Of a DNA stretch of 64,000 bases, positions 25,401-37,400 are shown one piece after another. The notes below the pieces were generated by a model. It was not told where the DNA came from. It saw only the letters and a list, made by a program, of their open reading frames with translations, and did no database searches. The position numbers and the translations under genes were made by a program. Origin of the DNA: Epiperipatus broadwayi (Eukaryota; Onychophora; Udeonychophora; Euonychophora; Peripatidae); assembly GCA_028023455.1 (NCBI GenBank), contig JAQFVV010000151.1, positions 1,857,097 through 1,921,096 of the forward strand, in the 5' to 3' direction. Each line of letters opens with the position of its first letter. Within the stretch, counting starts at the first letter, position 1.

Positions 25401-28400
25401 TTAAGATTAGCTAGGAATACAGAAGCTAGCATTGAATGTTGCTACACAAATCTTTTTTTATTTTGCTTGCTAATTGTAGGAATATAAGGCATGCTAACCC
25501 ATCGTTTAGTTTTGACTTGGGGTTTTACTAGTTGTCTTGTATTTTTATAGAATTGGTTGACAAAATAAAAACCATTTCGTTATGCAGACATTAAAACGTT
25601 TTTGCAAATCTTGATTTACAAACATAAACGAAAAGAAAATCAATATTAAATATATATTATAAAGATTTTAACAAGCATATAAATAAAATTACAGCTTATT
25701 AAATATATGATTCTTACAATATAAATTTATTTATGGAACAACTAAATCTGAAAACATAACTACTATAATTCACAAATCAATTTGAAATTAGTGCCCACTT
25801 TTTAGTATTATTACCAATCTTTATTTGTCAGATATATTCATTATATTTTATCTGACAAATAGATTGGCACTAATACAAGAAAGTAGGCATTATTTGAAAG
25901 TTTATTTAAATGATTCTTTGGGTGAGTTATTATAGTATTATGGTTTTGGACTTGGAAGATCTGCAAACAGGTATATGTATTGTGTGTATTTACATACCTG
26001 TATTAAGAGTAATATGATCTCTGATTCTGTCTAGTGTAAAACCATGTTGGAATAGGCTAATTATAGGCAGCCATATTACTTAACATATGCACTTTGACAC
26101 CAAATCCGGTATTATTACAACATTAATATAAATCACGTATATTACTTTTTTATAAGTCTCTTCATATACACTCTAATACAATTTTTATATATAATTCCTT
26201 CTTTATTTTTTTAACAGTTTTGACTGTCCTGCAGTCTTTATCAGAAGGTTATAAAAAGCTCCAATGAAAACTGCAGGACAGTCGAAACTGTTAGAAAAAT
26301 AAAGGAGGAATTATATATAAAAATTGCATTAGAGTGTGTATGAGGAGATTTATAAAAAAGTAATATAGATATGTTCTATGTCTAGCTGATTTAAGAGGGC
26401 ACTTCCCAAAAGTACAAATCACCACTAAACAGATAATATTTAAATAATTTAATGAATGATCCTTAATAGCATTTTAACTACTTACATATATACGATCGTT
26501 TAACATAATAAGGCCCGAAGGTATACATAAATAGTAATTTAGATCAATACGCCTTGTAAGAGTCCTAGTTGACTGTTCGTACATTCGGAGGCCAGCTATC
26601 CACACTTGAAGTCACTGTGCCATGGAAGATGATCTGCTCTAATATATATGACCGTATTCACAGGTGAAGCTCGCAGAATCAAGTGTAGTTTTTTCATCGA
26701 ATTCGTACTGAGGCATTCATTGTTTTAATCCCTGCAGTTGATTGGCTCATACTCCTGTCCATCCGCTAAGATGATTCTTCATTTCAATGCTCCATACAAG
26801 AATTTACATCATTATCTTTCTGACTTTAATGATTTTTATAGTTCGTCATTTATCTTATAAAGGAAATCTAACTCTAATTCTTTTAATTGTTTTATTTCAT
26901 TAACACCATATTCTACTCTCTTTAATTAGACTGTTATTACTTTTAGAAAATAATCTTTTTCTAATTGTTGTGTTTGGCTGAATTGCAGGGTTCAGACTCA
27001 AACCAACAGTGATATCACTAAAAATATAAACACTCACTATTTAAAATGTATAATTTATAAGAATAAATATACATACATATTATACAATTAGTAAATATTG
27101 ACATATAACTTGGTCAATAATGAGCTGGTCGTGCCAAATGACTGGACTCACTTCCAGCTGTATATATTAGCTTGCCTCATGAGTTCTAGTCTTAACCCTT
27201 CCGGCTGTATTGGACAGTTTGCCTTGAGTTTGTTAAATGACTCTTATGGTTGTACTAGACAGCTTGCCTCGAGTCTGCCGTCCTCGCCTCACTGCTTAGA
27301 CATTTCGGTAGTGAATATAGTAGAAACACCTTCGCTATTGGAAGTGGTTTCAATGGAGAGCATATTCAGTCATTCAGGTAGACAGATGTTCTCTCTCTTA
27401 ATAGTGTGTATTGTCATTTAGGTTAGACAAACATTCTCTGGCTTGCCTCCAAAAAGGCTGACTATTTATTGCCAGATCCCTTACCTTACTGGCAACAATC
27501 AGATTCAGAGAGTCTAACCAATGGTAGGATTTTATACACATGTTTACACATTGGCCATACTTGTTTTTACCCTTGGTCATGTTTATACATTGGTTGCCCA
27601 TATGTTTACACATTGGTTAGCGCAGCTGCTAAAGAAAGTTATTTATTATTTGTTAAGTAGCAGGGTTTCTATTTTGGGATCTAATACATCAGGCTGACAC
27701 ATTCTCACCTTACAATCAATTTCAGCTTTAAATTACATAGTATTTACTACTTTAAATTAATATTTATAATTTATTAAATTATTTTCAATCAAAATTATGT
27801 CATAATTTAACTTTAAATTATGATTACATTAATCCAATTTTAATGTTCTTTATAGAATCAGTTCATATAAATACTGGTTTGCTGGCTTTAGGCAATGTTA
27901 TAAGTGCTTTAAGTGATGCTAAAAGAAAAGTGTCTCATATTCCATACAGAGATTCTAAACTCACAAGGATACTCAAGGTAACACACTATTTTAATTAACA
28001 CATGCATTTAACAGGCATTTTGTTATAAAATATTTTTATTTTTTTTTAGATTTTTATCAAAATAAGTTTTTGAAAATGTTTTGTATTGTAATGGTCAGCT
28101 TGCCTGCTGGTATGGCCAATATCCATCACCAAACAGTAGCATTCGATTTACCATCTAGAATTTTTTTACATTAGAATATCAGCCTTCATTGGTGTTTAAC
28201 TACTGATATTTGTATAGGAAGGTTCTAATTTACATGTGAGGACGTCTAATCATACATTCCTACAAAGCCCTCAATCACATACTAGCATTTTAATTTATAT
28301 ACACTAGGTAGCGAAGATCTAGAGACTGGAATATTCTATTGGCCATAGCATATGATGGTAACATTAATGATGTCTAATAAAAGAGACTGTACTAAAATAA

Positions 28401-31400
28401 ACAAATGCAAATTTATTATAAAATCATTAAGTTACATTTAAACACAATTATTTTTAGCTATTTCATTTTATAATTAACTGGAATAATTTAACAATTATTT
28501 ATTTAATCTGTTCATATGTAAAGTGATCTTAATGGGTACCAAATCTAAATTTTATGTGTACATCTACATCTGATAATTCTGATATCTTTCTGAATACCGT
28601 AGTAAATCAATAATATCACTATTTTATTCATAAATTAATTGATTATGAATGTTAAAGCTAAGTTTAGTATGTGTGTGTACATATATACGAATACAGACTC
28701 CAATCAAGCATCTTATAATAGCCATTAGTAAGAATATTACACATTTTCAGTACTCTTAATGATAAGCATTCGGTGAGGCACTAGACGATCATCATAATAG
28801 AAATTTATTGCATACCTGATTTGTAAATAAATGCAAACAAAAATATAATCATGCAAATAATTAATTATAATAAAACGTTTACTTCAAAATCTAAAAAAAT
28901 AAGCACATAAATCATTAGTAAATTGTAGGCATGCACCAAAATATATCTGTAAAATAAGACACATAAAATTTTGGAAAATAGTTTACTAAATACATATATC
29001 TATGCCAATATCCTTTTTAGTGTATAAACATATCTGTGACATATAGTACCAGTTCTACCCGTCTATACTGTTTTACTATTTTATTCACTACTTATTGTAG
29101 TTTTACTTTAATAAGTTTATTATCAAGCTCAATATATATTTATTGTTTATTTATTTATTAAACATGAAAGTAAATTAAAAAGTTCGCATTTAAAAAGTTT
29201 CTTTTAGAATTAAAAATTGAAATTAAATATCATCTTAAACTCTTATATATTAAATCGCACAGATATAAAAAATTATTAAAATAAAACTGTATTAAAATAG
29301 AAAAGGATTTTAAAAACAAAAACTAAAAAGATTTGGAGATAAAATTATTCTTTAAATTTTCTTTAAATATTCTTTGATTTGGAAAACAGGTTAATTAATC
29401 AGAAATGGAAAGATAAATTTAATTAGTCAAATGTAAACCAGCCTTGGGCATTTAAATGTAAAAATACCGTCAGATAGAAAACAATAGAAACGTTAGCAAA
29501 TAAGAAGAAATCCCTATGGAATTGGACCCAGCGAAAGGACCTCGCATCAGTGCAGTAAATTCAATCCTTCACATTAATATAAAAGGAAAATTTGGAAATT
29601 ATTAATGAGTGACGGAATTGATTTTACATGTGACTATATGTAATAGTCCGGAGTTGGAGGAATTGACACTCATTCTTTCAGTGTTAAAGAAGGGAGAAAT
29701 AACTATCGTTTCCTACATTGAGGACCAACTAAATTAAAAAACCAATGAATAAATAAAACAAGGCTAAATGGATACCAATTTTAGGCGCGGGGAATTTACT
29801 CATGCAACAAGATAAAGTTGGCTTTTAAAAATCGTAAGAACTTATATATTCACTTGAAACAATAAGAACTCTAAATTTTAAAACTTTTTAGTAAATAATG
29901 CAATAGAATCCTATCTGACCAAACTAAATTCTTCATTAATAATGTTATTTGATGTATATGCCTTTTCTCCAAATTTGTGCCCTACCCTTTAGCAAGAACT
30001 ACAACACGTAAACTATAAAAGTTCGTCCTCCTTTTAACACATTGGAACCAAAACTCCTGACAGCCAGAACCCCTTTTGTATCAGAAGAATGGAACAAAGG
30101 GTTACAAGCAGCAAGTTAAACACCTACATCGATCCGTAACCCCCAAAGTAATCCTTGTGAAAGAGTTATGCGAGAGTTGGGAAGGCTGTTTCGTACACTA
30201 CCACAAACCACAAGGGATGGGTAAAACAGCTACCTCAGATACTAAATTATATAAACTGTCTGTACATGAATCCCTGGATTCCCTCCAACACAGCTACATT
30301 TTGGAAAATTCCCAAAACTCTTCAAGGCAAATTTCCCAGGGAGCAGAGACAAAACAATTGACATGGAATTAGATAAAAAAGCCAAGCCCAGATGCAAAGA
30401 TGAGTCTCAGAAGAAACAAAAGGAAACACAGCAAAAACTACCAATTCAAGGTAGGGGATAGAGTGATGGTCAGACCCTCTGTGAGCATTCCAGAAAAGTT
30501 CCAGTGTAAAAAATTTTTTAACCTTTATGAAGGCCCTTTTGAAATTGTGGACTGCAGTGGGAATAATGCTTTTGGATTAAAACAGAACGGAATAAAGGGC
30601 CAACAATGCCGGGCACTAAAACCCATACCTAGCATCCAGGATGCTTTAGAGATCATCTCCATGTATAGTTCATAATAAAATCTTAAGACTTTAAATGGTC
30701 ATACCCATTTAAAAGTCTCTTGGAGAGGGGGTATTGTGCCAGCATTATCAAATGTCCATGCACAAAATCTGCTGTAAAGAATATTACAGCAGATACATTT
30801 ATGAATTTGTAGATATTAAGCACAACAAATATATAAATGTGCTATTTTAGTAATGGAGTGGTCCGAGCATTAAAATACCCCACACACAAATTTAAATAAT
30901 ATGAAATTGACAAGAAAATATTGTAGTAAACTCATGTATTTTTTTGGTTTTATATTTCCTTTTTGTATATGTCTTATGATATGTTATTTTATGTTTTGGC
31001 TTTCTCTGAAAAATTCAAAAGAGAAAAAATTGTTCCAATATAATTGTACATATTTTTTTTTTTGTAATTCTTTTCTAAAAACTAATTTTATTCTGTAAAC
31101 TAAGAATGTTAATTGCTTGTGCAAAAATCTGATCAAAAGCAAAATGTTTGATAATGCTTTAATTAAACTGTTATCTTTTTAAAAATTCTTTTGAATTGAT
31201 TTTGTGAGCAAGTGGTCTGAGTAATCAATAAGGAATGTTATAATCTAAATGATAAGATAAATTGAAAGGATTGGCTGATTCATGCTTCTCAGGGGGCTAG
31301 TGGGATTGATATAGTTTGATCAGGGCAGTGAGATTCAGTCTTTCGTTGCCAGCCATTCTGGGCAAGTCATTCTGTTCGTTGCTCCAGAATTCTCCAAGCG

Positions 31401-34400
31401 ATCAGCTACTTTGAGAGTCATTTATGAATAGTACTATTAGTGACATTCGTTAGAACAAATCTTTTATACAGTTCTTTTAAGAACTCTTGTCTTTGTGGAT
31501 TCGAATAACTATTGGAGACAGCCTATGAAAATTTATTAAATAATCCTCATTACTATTTAGATATATAAAAAAGAGGATATGAAGCAATATACTAGAGATT
31601 CCGGCAAAATGACCGTGGGGTAGACAACTAGTCAGTGCACCCCCTTTCTCTGTCCTAACCGCCCAGATGTAACCACGCCAATTCCAACCGCCCAGGAGGA
31701 TGACCAGTGCCGCCTTACTAAATGGAAGAAATCGTCACCACACAGCCAGTTAACTTGAAGCCCACTCAGCCCAGAGGAGAAGAATGAAGACGCAGATATA
31801 AGTTTATTTTAAGATATTTATTAACATTGAAATAATTAACTTTTCTATTTCCGATTGGATATATATATTTTTTTGTTATTATTATTTATCATTTAAAAAT
31901 GAGAGTCTCTCGCATATGTATAAATTTACGGATATTGCGGTCATAAATGGTAAAGCTTTTACTTAAATCCTTTGAGTGAATTTTTCTATTTCAAATTAGT
32001 ATTTTCAACAAAGATGCATGTATATATATGTGTATGCGTACATACGCTTATTATATTCGGTAAATGCGATATCTCATGCTGAATATCTAAAAATGTATTT
32101 AACCGGATATCCTTTTTAAGTTATTTTTTTTTTGTGACTGCTACACCTCACGATGAGTGTAAGAAGGGATTGATTTATTATAGATTCCCTGCAAGCAAGT
32201 ACTCTAATAACTTTATATTTAAATAATAGTAAGAGTATAATTGGGCTGCACGTATATACATGTATAGAAATTTATCTTTGGCAAAACAGAAATAGATACA
32301 GTACCTTATGGTGAGTACGATAGGGTATCTGAGCCAACGCAACACATTGACTTGTTGAAAATATAAAATTAGTGATATATTTCATTGTGCAAATATGCAT
32401 AGTTTTTATTATTATATTTCCTATCAATAACAAGGTTTTAAAGTTATCAGTAAAAGCGTATGCCTGTATGACCGAAAATCTCATATCTGTATATCAAATC
32501 ACACAAATTAAAATTTATTTCTATTGGGTAAAAGGAGCTCAGACCACTTCCATTACTTATAAACATTGTCAATAGTTCTAGGGAATTATTATTGTTCTTA
32601 TTTAAATTTGGATTTTATCTATTTAAACGCTTTGAAAATCTATATATATTGGGATAATTAATTATTTAGTATTTTGTTATTATATCATCATTTATATGAA
32701 ACGGTAATGGGTATTTGGGACTAAATAAATATTTAATCACATTATTAAACTTGTTTCGTTTTTATAGTATTAGTTATATCGATAAAATGTGTTCTTTCCT
32801 TATCAACCACATACCTGTAATAATCATTTAACTTACCCATTTGAAGACCCTAGATGTAGAGTGACTGAGCTAGCCACAAAGGGATATCGCTCTACCGGGG
32901 TGTTATATCTTATTCTTATGCTCCGCTGAACATATGGTATTGCACACCCTTCTAGGTGGGTGAAAAATTCATTTTTTAGATTCTTTTCTAGAAGTGGCGC
33001 GCAAAGGTCTATTTTGTAAATAGATTTTTCAAAGGTGTGTACTTGCCATTGTTCTCAATATTCGGGCATTCAAATAAGATATCAACTAAAGGGTGTTTTT
33101 AACTGGAAGAGTCCTGTCAATCCACTCTTTCTATCAATTTAGCTAGAAGTACCAATACACATGAGTACAGACAATCGGCTAAATTGATATCCATTTCTTT
33201 ACCTGTTGAATCTTGATCACTTCATGCTCAGTGCAAGATTAGGAAAAGAATTCCGCAGGGAGTATGGCCCGGTACAATATATTTATTCTTTATACATCAT
33301 TTTATTATATTCGGAACTTTATTTATTTAGTACTATCTTCTAATACTTATTATTTTATTTATTATGTATTAATGTCTATTACTTACTACATTTTCACTTT
33401 ATTTATATTTCGGGATTATCTTTTTTTCTGTAACGACTCTGGCAGCAGACCGGAACTTCAAGCAGAGAAGTAGAATACCATTGATAGATTAATCATCAAG
33501 ATACCTATAGCCAGATCGAAGCTATACAAATGCACAGCTTGACTATATTTCCTGGTCATAGCACCCCTCGACTACTGGAACCAAAAACCTGCCATCCAAA
33601 GCATTTTATTTGTTTTGAGAATAAAACTCAGGCACCAGTCAACCATATGTTTTATATAGCCAGCATGCTTGGATGACAGGCACATGAATCCAGCGCTTGA
33701 AATACCCCAAGCTAACTCCTACTTTTTGTCAGGGGATCCAGTGCATTTTACTTAACACATACAAATATTTATCCTTCAAATTACTGGTGACGCAATTAAA
33801 AGAGAGTATTGACCAAGTAACATTTTAAAACAAACATTTATTATTTATTCACGCTCACACATTTTATATAATATAATAGTATAAAATTTTACATAACATA
33901 TAATCAAGTACATTAAAAGCTAAATTGATGATTGTCCTTTTTAAAATTCATTTCATTTAAAAGTAAAGTGTCTAGACAGTTATTATTGAAAATATATTTG
34001 CCTAGATTTTTCCTGATATTAGATGACACAGTCTTTTGGTTTGGTTTTCATTAGTGTTATTTTCCAACCGGTTGGCTTTTGGTCTCCACTGATGGCCTCA
34101 TGCTTTTCCTTCCATTCTTCGGTATCAACAATGGGAGACAGAGAGAGAAAGAGAGTATGCAGCAACATCTATTTCACAGTTTAGGCATTGGTTTCAGGTG
34201 AGGGCTGTTGATGTAACTGAGGACTAGGACATGAAGCCCAGTTGAACACTCCTACAGCTCTCTAGCAACACATGTTGCTAATTCTGCAGCTTCTGCATTA
34301 ATATTTTCCACAGCAGTAATGATTGGCTTCATACTGCACTTAAATTTCTAAATCTCTGGATAACTGAATGTCCAAATATCTGAATGAATCCGAATCTGAA

Positions 34401-37400
34401 TATCAATCAGGAATGAATATAACAATAGCTAAATCACACTTTTATATCTACTCTCCCATTGTTTATTTTTTTTATCATCATTTTAATTTTTATCGTAACT
34501 TAAATCTATTTTTAATTAATTTTTACATTTCGTTTTATCTAATTTCTTTTCTAGATTAATCTACTATCTCGTCATTTTTATACCGAAGACATAATTTACA
34601 TAGTTATAATTATTTCAATTATTAGTTTCAATTTTATTATCAGCCAGGAATCTTAATGGCATTCCAAAAGTTTTCTTTTACTAATTAACTTTATTCTGAT
34701 TTTTTTTACATTTATTTATTTTTAGACATTTTATTCTTTTAATTATTTTAATTTATAAAAAAAAGAGTGAGTGAGTTTAAATTTGTATTTCTCCTAATTC
34801 TTTTCCCTACCTGCTCTTAATAAACAGCTTTATTCTAAAAGCAAAATTTTATTTTTTTAAAAGTACTTCTAAATATATTTTACTTTCTTTTTTCTTTTAT
34901 CTAATAAATTTGTTCATTTATTTTTAAATTATCAATATGTACCACAGATATATATGTGTTTTATAGCATATATATCATAAGATAACCACAATCTGTTTAA
35001 AACTTTTAACTAACAAGTCAAGCCTATTTAACAAATCAGTCTAGTATCAGCTTCAATAGAGTATCCTAATAAATTCTTTAACTATCTTTTCACTCCTTTT
35101 AAAATTATGGTCCTAAGAAAATATTTAAAATTGTATATTAATTTTGAATAATAATTCCCATTAATATATCTATTCTAATTTATACTTCATATGGATTTAC
35201 ATAAATAAAATTATCTTCTAATAACTTAAAAAAGTATTAGGACGATTTATGCAAGCCAAACTATTGAGCTTTATTAAATATTTTAAACAAACAGCTGTGG
35301 AGTTTAATCCTCACAAATCTCTCTTTTTTTTAAACTGTCAGCATTATAATAATACAGTATAATTTAAATCATTAATTTTAAAACATTTGTTATTGTTAGT
35401 TTAAGATGAATAGTAAAAAAAATATTACTTAAGAAATTAATGGTGAAATATATAATAATATGAGTCTATAACTTAAAATGATTTTGATACAATTACATCA
35501 GACCAGTCTTTCTTTAGCAGTCAGTAAAATTCATTGATGATAATAAGAATATTTATTTCTATTATGTAAATTTTATTTTAAAAGAGTTCTGTATCAAAAT
35601 TCAAAATTTAAGTTGGCATGGGACATCCTGTTTTTTCTTCAGTTGACTTTAAATATTCAGTTCATAATCAGTTTTCATATATATTTGAACTATTTACTTT
35701 GTCATCATTGATTTTCCATATATTTGAAATATATATTGTTGATAGTTGTAGGTTTTTTATATGGTTGGCACATGGTTGATTTAATTTAGCTCCTTTGAGA
35801 TCCAAGACCATTCCAATAAGTAATTCTATGCACTTAGGAGAGAGTTTCTATATGTAAACTAATAATGCATGGAAAGTTTCTTGGTGCCTGAGGAGATTTC
35901 TGGCAACTGCATATTAATTTGAAAGTGACTTCAGTATATGAGGGTGGGGGGATGACTTCTGTTGCACACTATTTATATTCAAAGATTTTTCTAAAGAATT
36001 TTAATCTTTTGATTACAAGCAAAATTGTTATAAGAATTTTATGTTTTTAAATTAACTAAAATTTTGTAACATATTTATATTCAAAGATTTTTCTAAAGAA
36101 TTTTAATCTTTTGATTACAAGCAAAATTGTTACAAGAATTTTATGTTTTTAAATTAACTAAAATTTTGTAACAAAGAAATAAAATGTATACTAAAGCTTT
36201 AAATCTGATAACATAATAATATAAAATACATTTTACTTACAATTTTTAATTTATGTAAAACCTTAATTTGAGCACCCGAAGGGTCCGAACTGGAATCGAT
36301 AAGAGAATCTTCCGAATCTGACACTCTATTACTGCATTAAATAATGATTGAATGATTTAAATTGCTTGAGAGTTCATAAGATGTTTGATTTCCAGAAGTG
36401 ATAGCCGGTCGCATTGCATGCTCCTTGTATTCTAGAGTTTGTTACTTTACCACAGCACCAGTGAACCGTGCAGGACAGTATTGCATTTGCTTTCATCACC
36501 ATAAATGTTTTACTAAGTTTAAACTTTTCATATATAAGATTAAATGTTTTTGATAACTTCATCTTTATTGACTCTTTTAAATAAGATTATTCTATTGGGA
36601 TAATGTAGAATGATAACGGCCAGCTAAGGATCTCTTATTTTGGCATTTGTCTATATATTGATTTTTATTATATACTATTAATTAATTCTTTTCTCCTGCT
36701 GATCAGTTCATCTGTTGATTTATAGAAAGATAGCCTTTGGTATTAAGTAAAAATTTGTTAAAATATCTTTATTTGCGGACCAAAAAAACTTTTTCAGGAT
36801 TTGCTGCTAATTCCATTGGATCGCATATTAATTTAGAATATTCTTATGGACAGAGCATATATGTAACTCCAGGACTGACTTAGATTAAGACATCATATTC
36901 TGATTGACTTAGCTTTAGCCTGCAACCTCTGGGTTGACTTAGATTCTGATTGTACACCCTGGAGCTGAGTTAGATTTTGACTGCATACTTTAAGGCTGAT
37001 TTACATTCAGACTGCATACTCTGGGGTAGACTTAAATTCACACTGACTGACTTAGGTTTAATCCGCTTACTCTGGGGCTGACTTAGATTTAGACTGCATA
37101 CTTTCAAGCTGATTTATATCCAGACTGCATATCCTTGGGCTGACTTTATACCCAAACTGCAGGCTAACTTAGATTCATAATATATCAAAGAAAGACATTA
37201 GGGAAGATTTAAAAAATTTTCTTCTTAGATTCATAATATATCAAAGAAAGACATTAGGGAAGATTTAAAAAAATTTTCTTGATAAGAAAATGTATGTAAA
37301 TTATAAAGGATATTTAGTAATGTTAATTCATAGGAAAATTCTATTACTATTCATTAGTTAATCACTTAGAGAGCATCACATGACACACAGCAAGCTAGAG

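Larger units (their letters stand above)
21806..27855 (+). other. Intron, 6050 bp
   Basis: GT-AG intron. It contains a decayed HH-B piece (22490-22560), a decayed HH-B foldback (23990-24480), a SINE-like fragment with box B on the minus strand (24690-24860), a short foldback (25790-25892) and an HH-A foldback (26139-26366). From 26560 to 27660 the sequence is less AT-rich and has an open frame at 27098-27421 (107 codons, Leu/Ser-rich) that I do not recognise and take as repeat or chance. 21900-22480 and 22600-23980 show nothing clear. Confidence 0.75.

Noticed and set aside
27098-27421. 107-codon open frame as a gene
   Set aside because: Leu/Ser-rich without recognisable domain, in a repeat-like less AT-rich patch inside an intron, with no splice or homology support.
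34020-34330. Minus-strand coding-like segment ([35 protein letters not shown])
   Set aside because: Suggestive wording but broken by stops and frame changes, and I cannot link it to a known family.
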